From the NCBI RefSeq assembly GCF_003634705.1, contig NZ_RBWU01000002.1, positions 1,240,001 through 1,304,000 of the forward strand: a stretch of 64,000 nucleotides of DNA. The letters run 5' to 3'. Below are positions 8,512-16,998 of this stretch, one piece after another. Position 1 is the first letter of the stretch. Every line of letters starts with the position of its first letter. The position numbers were made by a program, and so were the translations under genes. Below the pieces are notes generated by a model. It searched no databases. It was not told the origin of the DNA and worked only from the letters and a program-made list of their open reading frames with translations. Origin of the DNA: Actinomadura pelletieri DSM 43383 (GTDB lineage: Bacteria; Actinomycetota; Actinomycetes; Streptosporangiales; Streptosporangiaceae).

Positions 8512-10002
8512 ATGTCCGAAACGGAGCCCACCGGAAGCGGCTGGCGCAGACCACGCGTCGGTCACTTCATCGGCGGCGACTGGACGGAGTCCGCCTCCGG
8601 CCGCTCGTACTTGAACCGTTCTCCCTGGTCGGGCGAGACGCTCAGCGAGGTCGCCGCGGGCGATGTCGAGGACGCCGACCGGGCCGTGTCCGCCGCCCAC
8701 GCCGCGTTCGACGGGTGGGCGCGGACGCTGCCGCACCGGCGCCAACAGGTCTTCCTGCGCGCCGCCGACGTCCTGGAACGCCGCCGCGACGAGGTCCTCG
8801 CCGCCCTCGCCGCCGAGACCGGCTGCGGCCGCGTGTTCGGCGGTGTGCAGCTCGACTTCGCGACCCGGCTGCTCCGCCAGGCCGCCCAGCTCGCCTACCG
8901 GCCCGCGGGGGAGTTGCTGCCGTCGGACGTCGAGGGCACCCGCGCCATGGCCGTGCGACGTCCCGTGGGCGTGGTCGCGGCGATCGCCCCCTGGAACGCG
9001 TCCCTCACCCTCGCCGGACGCGCGATCATCGGGCCGCTGGCGCTCGGCAACACCGTGGTGCTGAAACCGTCCGAGGACGCCCCCTACACCGGCGGCGCGC
9101 TGTGGGCGGAGATCCTCCACGAGGCCGGTCTGCCCGCCGGGGCGCTCAACGTCGTCACCCACGCCCCCGGCGAGGCGGGCGGGATCGGCGACGCGCTGCT
9201 CGCGAGCCCGCTGGTGAAACGGATCAACTTCACCGGCTCCACCGCGACCGGCCGCCGCCTCGCCGAGAAGGCCGGCCGGCATCTGAAGCGGATGGTCCTC
9301 CAGCTCAGCGGCCAGAACCCGCTGATCGTCGCGGGCGACGCCGACCTCGACTACGCCGTGAACGCCGCCACGTACGGCGCGTTCATCCACCAGGGCCAGG
9401 TGTGCATGTGCGCCCGGCGCGTCTACGTCGAACGTCCGCTGGCCGAGGAGTTCGCCGCACGGTTCGCGGCCAGGGCGGCGGCGCTGCCGACCGGCGACCC
9501 GTCCGATCCGGCCACCGTGGTCGGCCCGGTGATCAACGAGTGGGCCCTCGCGCTCATCGACCGCCGGGTGCGGGAGGCGGTCGAGCTGGGCGCCCGCGTG
9601 CTGGCGGGCGGCGTTCCCCGGCCGCCGTGTTATCCGGCCACGGTTCTCGCGGACGTCCCGGACGAGGCCGAGATCGCGCAGGGCGAGACGTTCGGCCCGG
9701 TCGTGGTCCTGGAGACGGTCGACTCGGCCGAGGAGGCCGTGACCCGCGCCAACATCTCCGACCTGGGTCTCGTCGCCTCGATCATCACCGGTGACCGGTC
9801 ACGGGGCCTTCGGCTGGCCTCCTCGCTCGAGGTCGGCATCGTCCACGTCAACGACCAGCCCGTCAACGACGAGCCGCACATGCCGTTCGGCGGCGTCAAG
9901 GACACGGGGTGGGGACGGTTCGGCCTCGAGTTCGCGGCCGAGGAGTTCTGCGAACTTCAATGGATCACCGTCCGCGACCAGGACCGCGACTTCCCTCTCT
10001 GA
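8512..10002 (+). CDS. aldehyde dehydrogenase family protein with Gln at the general-base position
   Basis: A 496-aa ALDH-fold protein related to aromatic aldehyde (vanillin/benzaldehyde) dehydrogenases. The nucleophile is Cys298 in HQGQVCMCAR, with a second Cys at 300. The cofactor region is INFTGSTATGRR and the C-terminal MPFGGVKDTGWGR is intact. The position that is Glu in nearly all active ALDHs (LELGG) reads LQLSG here, giving Gln264. This could slow deacylation or favour another reaction. It is divergent from the IclR gene and shares its operator region, so it is probably in the same regulon as the leftward cluster. It ends 4 nt from the convergent molybdoenzyme gene. Confidence 0.82.
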   Translation: MSETEPTGSGWRRPRVGHFIGGDWTESASGRSYLNRSPWSGETLSEVAAGDVEDADRAVSAAHAAFDGWARTLPHRRQQVFLRAADVLERRRDEVLAALAAETGCGRVFGGVQLDFATRLLRQAAQLAYRPAGELLPSDVEGTRAMAVRRPVGVVAAIAPWNASLTLAGRAIIGPLALGNTVVLKPSEDAPYTGGALWAEILHEAGLPAGALNVVTHAPGEAGGIGDALLASPLVKRINFTGSTATGRRLAEKAGRHLKRMVLQLSGQNPLIVAGDADLDYAVNAATYGAFIHQGQVCMCARRVYVERPLAEEFAARFAARAAALPTGDPSDPATVVGPVINEWALALIDRRVREAVELGARVLAGGVPRPPCYPATVLADVPDEAEIAQGETFGPVVVLETVDSAEEAVTRANISDLGLVASIITGDRSRGLRLASSLEVGIVHVNDQPVNDEPHMPFGGVKDTGWGRFGLEFAAEEFCELQWITVRDQDRDFPL

Positions 10003-10006
10003 CCCG

Positions 10007-11320
10007 TCACACGTCCTCCACGACATGAACGGGATGGCGCACGACGGCCCCGAACAGGTAACCGAACGTGTTGAAGGTCGTCCGCTCCGGCTGGACCGTA
10101 CCGGCCGAGTCGGTGACCCGGGCCAGCAGCGTCGTGGGCCCGGTCCGGCGCGGATGCCAGGCGATCTCCCACCGGCGCCAGCCCCGCTCCTTGCCCAGCA
10201 GCCGCGCGTGCCGCCAGGTCGCCCCGCCGTCGGTGCTGACCTCCACCTTTTGGACATGCCGGCCGGGCGCCCAGGAGCGTCCGCGCAGCACGAGCGGACG
10301 TCCGGCGCGGACGGTGGCGGGCCACGGCAACTCGAAGGCGCTCTTGGCGACCTGTCCGGTCAGCGGGGCGCTGCCCTCCGGCGGGTAGTCGGGACCGAAG
10401 AACCGGTAGGTCTGGGTGTTCCACGGAGAGAACAGCGGATGGTCGGCGACCTCGATGGACCCGAGCCACTTCACCGACGCGATCCCGACCCAGCCGGGCA
10501 CCAGCAGCCGCACCGGGAAGCCATGGTCGGGCGGCAGCGTCTCGCCGTTCATCTCGTAGACGAGCAACACGTCCTTGAGCGCCTTCGCGACCGGCAGGGG
10601 GCGCCGGACATGGCCGAGGTCGACGCCGCCGCTGACGACGTTCGGATCCAGGCCCTGAGGGAGGACGTCCACCGCAGAGCGCAGGAGCCCGGCACGTTCC
10701 AGCACGGTCGCGAGCCGCACCCCGCGCCAGCGTGCCACCCCGACGCCGCCGAGCCGCCAGGGCGTGCCCTCCGCGGGCCGCCCCTGCTGGACGCCGAAGA
10801 ACGAGCGCCCGTTCCCGGCGCACTCCACGGCGGCGCTCACCGTCACGGCCGGCAGGCGTCGCAGGTCCTCGTACCGGAACGTCACGGGACGCTCGGCCGA
10901 GGGCGCGCCGCGCAGGCCCGTGCCGTACAGGCGCAGCCGCCAGGTGCGGACGTCGATCCGCGGGGTCCGTGTGTGGTTGCGGACGAAGAACCGGTCGTTC
11001 GGGACGTACAGCCCCTGACCGCGCATGGCCTCCCAGCGCATCTCGGCGTTGGACCCGTGGACGACGAACAGTTCGGGGGGCAGCGGCTTGACGATCGGAC
11101 CGTCCCCCGACACCGGCCGCGTGGACGCCTGTGCGGCTCCGGGCCGCGTCCAGTGCCCTGTCGCGTGCCAGGTCGCGGCCGCGCCGCCGGTGAAGGCCAG
11201 CGCGCGCAGCAGGTTCCGGCGGTCCCGGACGTCGCCGGAGGCGAGCCACTGCCGCATCCGTGTCCGGTCGTAGTGCGCCTCGGTGGTCGACTCGTCCTCG
11301 TCCATCCGACTTTCCCCCAT
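10007..11320 (-). CDS. sulfite-oxidase-type molybdopterin oxidoreductase
   Basis: A 437-aa enzyme with a Mo-cofactor domain (about 75-330) followed by a Mo-co dimerisation domain (about 330-437). The molybdenum-coordinating Cys is Cys167 in AVECAGNGR. VPNDRFFVRNH, HGFPVRLLVPGW and ASVKWL are typical family segments. Residues 33-52 have paired Arg followed by a hydrophobic, Ala-rich stretch (DRRNLLRALAFTGGAAA), which resembles a Tat signal, so export with the cofactor bound is likely. There is no haem domain. The natural substrate could be sulfite or another small S- or N-oxide. It converges on the ALDH gene. Confidence 0.85.
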   Translation of the reverse strand: MGESRMDEDESTTEAHYDRTRMRQWLASGDVRDRRNLLRALAFTGGAAATWHATGHWTRPGAAQASTRPVSGDGPIVKPLPPELFVVHGSNAEMRWEAMRGQGLYVPNDRFFVRNHTRTPRIDVRTWRLRLYGTGLRGAPSAERPVTFRYEDLRRLPAVTVSAAVECAGNGRSFFGVQQGRPAEGTPWRLGGVGVARWRGVRLATVLERAGLLRSAVDVLPQGLDPNVVSGGVDLGHVRRPLPVAKALKDVLLVYEMNGETLPPDHGFPVRLLVPGWVGIASVKWLGSIEVADHPLFSPWNTQTYRFFGPDYPPEGSAPLTGQVAKSAFELPWPATVRAGRPLVLRGRSWAPGRHVQKVEVSTDGGATWRHARLLGKERGWRRWEIAWHPRRTGPTTLLARVTDSAGTVQPERTTFNTFGYLFGAVVRHPVHVVEDV

Positions 11321-11498
11321 AATCTACCTATTAACTAGGAATTTAGCCCTGGACCTCGGCCAGGGCAAGGAGAACGTCGGACTCGATGTCGAGGCACCCG
11401 CGGCAGGAGCGCGTAGTGAAGCGGACGCCGTCATCGTGTGGCCGCTACCCCGACCATGGACGATGACGACGCCCGCTCCAGCCCCCGTTACCGGTAGG

Positions 11499-11846
11499 TC
11501 ACCCTTCCAGCCAGGTGACGCTGCCCACGCCCGTGCCGCCGAAGCAGCGAGCGCTCGACAGGCCGGACTGGCCGGGGTTCAGCGTCCGCCACGCGCCGGT
11601 GGCGTCCGGCCATCCTCCGCAGACCACATAGGCGCGGAAGGCGCGCACCACATTGGTGTTGTTGGTGCAGTGCGCGTGACCCCAGTAGCCGTCGGTGTCC
11701 GTACGGCACGTGAGAATCTTCGCGGCCGTGGCGCTTTCCTGCGGTATCGCCGCGGCGGAGGGCGCCATCGCGAGCATCGGCAGCGCGGCGACCGTCGCCG
11801 CCAGGAGATTGCGGCGCAGTTTGTGAGTGGACCTATTATCGGTCAT
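11499..11846 (-). CDS. small secreted protein with four cysteines
   Basis: 115 aa. Residues 1-33 form a signal peptide (KLRRNLLAATVAAL core, ending SAAA-I). The mature part is about 80 residues with four Cys (47, 60, 76, 101), enough for two disulfides, and is rich in Gly, Trp and Asn. An AAGGAG ribosome site lies 6 nt before ATG 11846, which fixes this start against a longer open frame. I do not recognise the family; small secreted disulfide proteins of this kind include protease inhibitors and peptide bacteriocins in actinomycetes, but nothing here proves either. It stands alone. Confidence 0.65.
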   Translation of the reverse strand: MTDNRSTHKLRRNLLAATVAALPMLAMAPSAAAIPQESATAAKILTCRTDTDGYWGHAHCTNNTNVVRAFRAYVVCGGWPDATGAWRTLNPGQSGLSSARCFGGTGVGSVTWLEG

Positions 11847-12192
11847 TTGAATCTCCTTGGTTCTTTTGGCGGCGCACCTGGCGGGCGCCGTGAGACAAGG
11901 AGATCCCAGGTGTGAAGGTGTCCAACAGGGCGGCGGACGGACCCGTCCGAACAGGGCCCGATCCCGGACGTCGAGCGGCCGCCCGGCGCCACGGTCGGAC
12001 GCGTTCGGCAGCCGCTCGGACACTCTCGGACAGCACCGCCACCAGAAAATCCAACAACTCCACAAATCCGCACCACTTCTCGACCCCGACACTCGTCCCC
12101 CCGCGTACGAGCGGCCCAGAAGGGTATTCACCGGCGCGGAAGTAGGCGATCTCGGCGAAACCTGCGCGCGTATTTCACGGGGGAGAAAGCAC

Positions 12193-12963
12193 ATGCGGGA
12201 ATTCGACCGTGGGCCGACGGATCGGCTCGCCGAACTGTTCGCGCGGGTGCCGGACCCGCCGGTCGAGTCGGCGTACTGGACCGACTGGGGGCCGATCTTC
12301 TACCGCGGCCGCCTCGACGGTTCGGCCCGCGTGCTGGTCGTGGCGTCCGACCCCGGGCCGACCGAGCGGATCGCCGGGCGCAGCCTCGTCGGCAACGCGG
12401 GCCAGCGGGTCCAGGGCTTCCTCGCCAAACTCGGGTTGACCCGCTCCTACGTCTGCCTGAACGCCTGGGCCTACGCGGTGCATCCGGGCCAGGCCCTCGC
12501 CATGAAGGACCGGCTCGACGACCCCGACCAACTTCGGTGGCGCAACGAGGTCTTCGACCGGGCGGTCGGCCCATCGTTGCAGGCCGTCATCGCGATGGGC
12601 TTCATGGCCCGGGAAGCCGTACGGCTGTGGACGACCCGCCCCCCGGCGCCCCTCGTCGAGGTCCCCCACCCCTCGAGCCACGAGTCGGACGAGCTGCTGA
12701 ACGCCTGGCGCGACGCCATCACCCGACTGCGTCCGATCGTGACCCCGGACGACGACGGCGACAACACCGGCCCCAACTACGGAACCGAGTTCAGGGAGTC
12801 CGACCACAGCCCCATCCCACGCCGCGACCTGCCGTTCGGCGCGCCCACGTTCCTCGGCGACGACGCCTGGGTGCGCGCACGACCGGGCAACGCGCAGAAC
12901 TCCGTCAGCCGGCCCAGGCCGGACGACGAGCACACACTGATCTGGAAGGCCCCGGTGACCTGA
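12193..12963 (+). CDS. uracil-DNA glycosylase superfamily protein
   Basis: 256 aa. The segment VVASDPGPTERIAGRSLVGNAG (about 49-70) matches motif 1 of family 4/5-like UDGs (GExPGxxE...G.PFVGxAG), and PHPSSHES at 158-165 matches motif 2 (HPSxx). The catalytic Asp/Asn of motif 1 appears as DPGPTE, as in divergent members. The C-terminal 85 residues (Asp/Arg/Pro-rich) are unlike typical UDGs. Start ATG 12193 has GGGAGAAAG before it. Its stop overlaps the amidohydrolase start by 1 nt (TGATG), so the two are coupled. A DNA-repair role is possible, but nucleobase or nucleotide salvage or defence is equally open given the partner. Confidence 0.7.
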   Translation: MREFDRGPTDRLAELFARVPDPPVESAYWTDWGPIFYRGRLDGSARVLVVASDPGPTERIAGRSLVGNAGQRVQGFLAKLGLTRSYVCLNAWAYAVHPGQALAMKDRLDDPDQLRWRNEVFDRAVGPSLQAVIAMGFMAREAVRLWTTRPPAPLVEVPHPSSHESDELLNAWRDAITRLRPIVTPDDDGDNTGPNYGTEFRESDHSPIPRRDLPFGAPTFLGDDAWVRARPGNAQNSVSRPRPDDEHTLIWKAPVT

Positions 12964-14513
12964 TGGCGCTCGTCCTCCACGGGACGGTCGTCACGTTCGA
13001 CGACGACCACCGAATCCTCGACCCCGGAGCCGTGTACATCGGCGACGACGGCCGCCTGGCGGCGCTGCGAACCCCCACCCAACGACCACCCGCCGGCTTC
13101 TCGGACGCCCCCCACGTCGACACCGACGCGCTGATCCTCCCCGGCCTGATCGATCTCCACAACCACATCGCCTACAACACGCTCCCGCTGTGGGAGGCGG
13201 TCGGCGTCCCCTACCTGCACCACGACCGCTGGGTCGACGAGCGCCGCCCACCCGACTACTCCACCACCGTCACCTGGCCCGCCCGCGTCCTCGGCCAGGC
13301 CGCCCCCGAGGCCCTGATCAAATACGTCGAGGTCAAGGCGCTGGTCGGCGGCACCACGGCCATCCAGGGCGCCCCGCGCTCCACCCGCTCCGTGGACGGC
13401 TGGCTCCTGCGGATCATCGACAACGAGAAGCTCCCCCTCGGCACCGACATGGTGATGACCGCCGCACTCCAACAAGACGCCGACGAACTCCGCGACGAAC
13501 GGGCACCCCTGCTGGACGGCACCCGTGTCCTCATCTACCACGTCGCCGAGGGCATCACCGGCTCGACCGTCCACCGCGAGTTCGACGACCTCGAACCCTG
13601 CCTCAAACCGGGCCTGATCGGCGTGCACGGCACCGCCCTGACCGCCCCCGACTTCAAGAAATGGCGCGACGCCGTCGCGTCGATCGACCCCACCGAGAAG
13701 GGCACGGTCGTCTGGTCACCGTTCTCCAACCTCTGGCTCTACCACCAGACCACCAACGTGCTCGAAGCAGACCGCAAGGGCCTGCGCATCGCACTCGGCT
13801 CCGACTGGTCTCCATCAGGTACCAAACACGTCCTCGGCGAACTCAAGGTCGCCGACACCGTCAACCGACACGCCCTCGACGGCCGCTTCACCGACCGCGA
13901 CCTGTGCGACATGGTCACCGCCAACCCCGGCGACGCACTCGCGACCGCCTGGGGCCCCCAGATCGGCCGCCTACGCCCCGGCTCCGCCGCCGACCTGCTC
14001 GTCCTCGAGAGGCACGACCCGTCCGACGACCCCTACCGCAACTTGATCAACGCGACCGAACGGCACGTCCACCTGGTCCTGGTCCGCGGCCACCCCTACT
14101 ACGGAACCCCAGAACTCATGACCGCCGCCAAGGCCACCGCCCCCGACTCGATCACCGTGGCCGGAACCCAACGCCACGTCACAGTACGCCAACCGAACCG
14201 CCCCGACGCCCGCCTCACCTGGCCCGACGTCGAACAGGAACTCGCAAGAGTCCTCGACGACCCGACCACGGCCTGGCACGAGTCCCAACGCACCCTCGCC
14301 GCCTGGTCCGGCCCCCTCGACGCCCCCGGCACCCCCCTCCGCCTGTTCGGCGACATGCCCGACGGCGCCCCGACCACATTCGCCCCCGGACAAATCCCTC
14401 CCGACCTGACCATCCCCCCACTCGACTCCCTGACCCACGACGACGACTACTTCGCCGCCATAACCCGCACCGGCATCCCCGACCTCCAACACCTGGCCCC
14501 CTACTACACCTGA
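12963..14513 (+). CDS. metal-dependent amidohydrolase (cytosine/guanine deaminase-like fold)
   Basis: 516 aa. Composite beta-domain plus TIM barrel of the amidohydrolase superfamily. The metal site is His66 and His68 in LIDLHNHIA, His193 in IYHVAEG, His222 in GVHGTAL and Asp281 in LGSDWSPSG. The TRZ/ATZ-like pattern (GLIDLHNH, SDWSPSGTKH) suggests hydrolytic deamination or dechlorination of a ring substrate rather than peptide hydrolysis. An extra C-terminal region (about 400-516) follows the barrel. Start ATG 12963 overlaps the stop of the UDG-like gene, so a base excised by one could be the substrate of the other; that link is inference. Confidence 0.75.
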   Translation: MALVLHGTVVTFDDDHRILDPGAVYIGDDGRLAALRTPTQRPPAGFSDAPHVDTDALILPGLIDLHNHIAYNTLPLWEAVGVPYLHHDRWVDERRPPDYSTTVTWPARVLGQAAPEALIKYVEVKALVGGTTAIQGAPRSTRSVDGWLLRIIDNEKLPLGTDMVMTAALQQDADELRDERAPLLDGTRVLIYHVAEGITGSTVHREFDDLEPCLKPGLIGVHGTALTAPDFKKWRDAVASIDPTEKGTVVWSPFSNLWLYHQTTNVLEADRKGLRIALGSDWSPSGTKHVLGELKVADTVNRHALDGRFTDRDLCDMVTANPGDALATAWGPQIGRLRPGSAADLLVLERHDPSDDPYRNLINATERHVHLVLVRGHPYYGTPELMTAAKATAPDSITVAGTQRHVTVRQPNRPDARLTWPDVEQELARVLDDPTTAWHESQRTLAAWSGPLDAPGTPLRLFGDMPDGAPTTFAPGQIPPDLTIPPLDSLTHDDDYFAAITRTGIPDLQHLAPYYT

Positions 14514-15016
14514 CCCGCACAAATACATCCGGCAAGCAAAACAGCTCGACCTGACCGACCCTTTCGGCAGGTAAGCGCGCCGGGCACTCGATACAACCGC
14601 TTGTCTCGGGTATCAGGGTCAGCCGCTCACCTTCGCATGGGACATGGCAGCGCTCTCGACGGTCGGGCGCGCACCGTCCTGTCTGGCCCGGTTCGGCGAG
14701 GCCAGTGCGCCGAAAGCGGGACGATCGCGCTGACGGCGAAGCACCCGGTGACGGAGCTTCTCGATGAGCAGGCGGAGTATGTGGCCGGCACCACGCCAGC
14801 GGATAGATCAGCCGGGTGAGGAGAGTCGGGTTCAGCGGGGGGCTCGGTTCAGAGTCGAGTGACGGAGAGGTTAGACACAGAAAGCCGATAGGTAAGCTCC
14901 CCACGCTTCCGGGCCGGCGTCTTAGATTCAGAGGGCAGGCGCACAAACCCCAGCAGGCGTGTGTGGGGCTCTGGAACGCAGGTGACTAGTCGCAGGATGG
15001 CCGAGCGAGGTTCTGG
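14514..15016. other. 503-nt gap without a supported gene
   Basis: Both strands have only short frames without ribosome sites or family resemblance. GC is lower than in flanking genes. It separates the UDG/amidohydrolase pair from the next operon and presumably holds the promoter of the gene at 15017. Confidence 0.5.
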
Positions 15017-15862
15017 ATGCTCGAACTGGTGACGGAACTGCAACGGACGTCCATCGCGCGGTGGACCGTGGAGGCGTTCGGTGAAGAGTCGCTGCACGGC
15101 TCCGCGCCGGAGGGGCGAAGGCGCAACCCGCGTCATACGTTCTGCAGGGCCGCCTATGCGCACCTTGCGGGGCTGGAGGCCGACGTCGACTTCGCCGCCG
15201 TGCAGGTCACACGCGCCGACCTCAAGCGCCTGACGGGGCATGGGGGCGAGGGTGCGCTCTACAGGACCTTCCGTGAGTCCGAGCAGTCCCTGGCGAACCT
15301 GTTGGGCCGCGAGATGGACGGTGAGTTCGGGGGAGGGGCGCCCGAACTCGTGATCACGGAGATGAAGGTCTGGAGCCACTGGCCATATCGGCGGGGATGG
15401 CTCGAGGCGCTGGAGACCTCGGCACCGCTCTCGCGGCGCTTCGCGGCGGAGACGCTCGTCCGGGTGCTGGTCGAGTGGGCGATGCACAACCCGAGGGCGG
15501 CGCAGGTCCTGGAATGTCTCCCACCCCCGAGCGTAGTGGAGGACCTCTGTGTCATCTCCGGTCGGCAGGTCTCCCCGCGCCAGGCTGTGGAGGTCCTGAG
15601 GCACGCGGTGAAGAGCGCGATCGAGTTGGAGGGGGCGCCTGCGCTCGAGGTGCTGAACGTCGTTCACGAGGACCTGATGCGCGCCTTCGCCACCGGACAT
15701 CTGTCCTACGTCGACGAACTGGCCGGCATCACGAGGAATCTGATGGAGGAGATCGAGTACCTGTGGCCGCGCCTCGGAGCGGCGGAGCGCGAACGCCTGG
15801 CCAAGGGGCTGAGACCGATGGTGGCCGAGTTGCACCGCCGACTGGAGAAGGAGCATCGGTGA
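15017..15862 (+). CDS. unknown protein with a TetR-like HTH segment
   Basis: 281 aa; no family recognised. Residues about 62-85 (VTRADLKRLTG...EGALYRTF) look like the recognition-helix part of a TetR HTH, where GALYRHF is typical. The remaining 190 residues are predicted mostly helical, which would fit a ligand or protein-binding domain. Its TGA overlaps the GTG of the TPR gene (GTGA), so the two are translationally coupled. It lies just upstream of a CHAT protease operon, so it could be a regulator or sensor for it. Confidence that it is a real gene is good; the role is unknown. Confidence 0.65.
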   Translation: MLELVTELQRTSIARWTVEAFGEESLHGSAPEGRRRNPRHTFCRAAYAHLAGLEADVDFAAVQVTRADLKRLTGHGGEGALYRTFRESEQSLANLLGREMDGEFGGGAPELVITEMKVWSHWPYRRGWLEALETSAPLSRRFAAETLVRVLVEWAMHNPRAAQVLECLPPPSVVEDLCVISGRQVSPRQAVEVLRHAVKSAIELEGAPALEVLNVVHEDLMRAFATGHLSYVDELAGITRNLMEEIEYLWPRLGAAERERLAKGLRPMVAELHRRLEKEHR

Positions 15863-16863
15863 CCGTGCGGGACGACGAGGCGGTCCTGGCGGCGCGGTAC
15901 GAGACGCTGATGCACAGGGCCGAGGCGGCGGGGGACGTCAGCGGTCTGGAGACGCTCCAGGCCGACGCCGAGCGGGAACTCGGTCCCACCCACCGGATCG
16001 TGTTCCTCGTGGAGTGCGGGATCGAAGACATCAGAAGTCAGACCAGGCCGGTCCTCCACTCGGTGCAGGTCTGGAACAGGCTGAGCGAACGCGCCGCGGC
16101 CGTCCTAAGCCCGGACGACCCCACGCTGATGACGATCGAGGGGTTCAAGGCCCGCCACGGCAGACGGCGTGGACGGCCGGAGGACCTGGACGCGGGGGTC
16201 GAGGCGTACCGCCGGAACTGGCTTCGGCGCCGGGAGGGCCTTGGCGAGGACCACTACCGCACCCGGACCATGCACGCCAACCTCGCGGTAGCGCTGCGCG
16301 AACGTGACGGCGAAGGTGACCTGGACGAGGCGCTGGGCATCCTCCGGGAGGAGATCGCGCATCGCACCGAACGCTACGGGGAGTTGCATCCCTTCACGTG
16401 GATCGCTCGCCTGGTGATGGCGCAGACGCTGGTGCGCGCCGCGGAAAAGGCCGTCCGGCCCGACGAGCGGCACCGTTACGCGTGGGAGGCGGCGCGGGTC
16501 GCGGAGCTCCTGATCGGGCGACGTCGGTTCAGGTTCGGCGTCGCCGACCTGTCCACGCTGCGAGCGCACCTCGTGCACGCCCACGCGTTGCTCATGCTGG
16601 GAAGGGCGGACGAGGCGATTCCCGAGATCCGGCATGTGCGGGCCAGGGCCATGTTGACTCGGGTGCCGCTGGAACCGGGCTGGCCCGAGTGGCTGCTCGC
16701 CCGTGCCCACACGGCGGCCGGGGAAGTGGCGGAGGCGCTGCGGTGGGCCGAGCGGTCCCACCTGCAGAGGGCGGCGTATTTTCCGCGGGGCGGACGCAAG
16801 GGCGCGGAGACGCGCCGCCTTCTCGCCGAACTGAAGGAGGCGGCGCCCGATTCCACCTCGTAA
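15859..16863 (+). CDS. tetratricopeptide-repeat protein
   Basis: 334 aa, nearly all helical with degenerate TPR units. Examples are EDHYRTRTMHANLAVALRE, GDLDEALGILREEIAHRTE, HPFTWIARLVMAQTLVRAA and RADEAIPEIRHV..., which resemble the kinesin-light-chain-like TPRs common in actinobacterial sensor proteins. There is no catalytic domain. Start GTG 15859 overlaps the previous stop by 4 nt. It is 136 nt upstream of a large TPR-CHAT protein. TPR arrays bind proteins or peptides, so this is probably a scaffold or sensor subunit paired with the HTH-like protein. Confidence 0.7.
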   Translation: MTVRDDEAVLAARYETLMHRAEAAGDVSGLETLQADAERELGPTHRIVFLVECGIEDIRSQTRPVLHSVQVWNRLSERAAAVLSPDDPTLMTIEGFKARHGRRRGRPEDLDAGVEAYRRNWLRRREGLGEDHYRTRTMHANLAVALRERDGEGDLDEALGILREEIAHRTERYGELHPFTWIARLVMAQTLVRAAEKAVRPDERHRYAWEAARVAELLIGRRRFRFGVADLSTLRAHLVHAHALLMLGRADEAIPEIRHVRARAMLTRVPLEPGWPEWLLARAHTAAGEVAEALRWAERSHLQRAAYFPRGGRKGAETRRLLAELKEAAPDSTS

Positions 16864-16873
16864 GGTGTTTACA

Positions 16874-16956
16874 TGGAATTGGGCATTCCACTTGTGATGT
16901 CAATTTCATGGAACTTGTGCAATTGCCGTTGCGATCTTGACCTTGTGTCCTAATAT
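16874..16956 (+). promoter_or_regulatory. promoter region of the CHAT/antitoxin/RES operon
   Basis: This AT-richer stretch has a perfect inverted repeat, TGGAAT-N5-ATTCCA (16874-16890), a related TTCATGGAA at about 16906, and a possible promoter with TTGCGA (16929-16934), a 16-nt spacer and TAATAT (16951-16956). The start codon is 42 nt further on. The repeats could be operators. It is a visual call only. Confidence 0.4.
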
Positions 16957-16998
16957 CCCCATATCGACGTCCCTTTGAGGTGCATTGGTGGGGATTGA

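Noticed and set aside
13190..14554. 454-codon plus-strand frame overlapping the amidohydrolase
   Set aside because: Arg/Pro/His-rich shadow of the real frame.
14601..14819. Possible 72-aa gene in the 14.5-15.0 kb gap
   Set aside because: No ribosome site, no family resemblance and weak codon bias.
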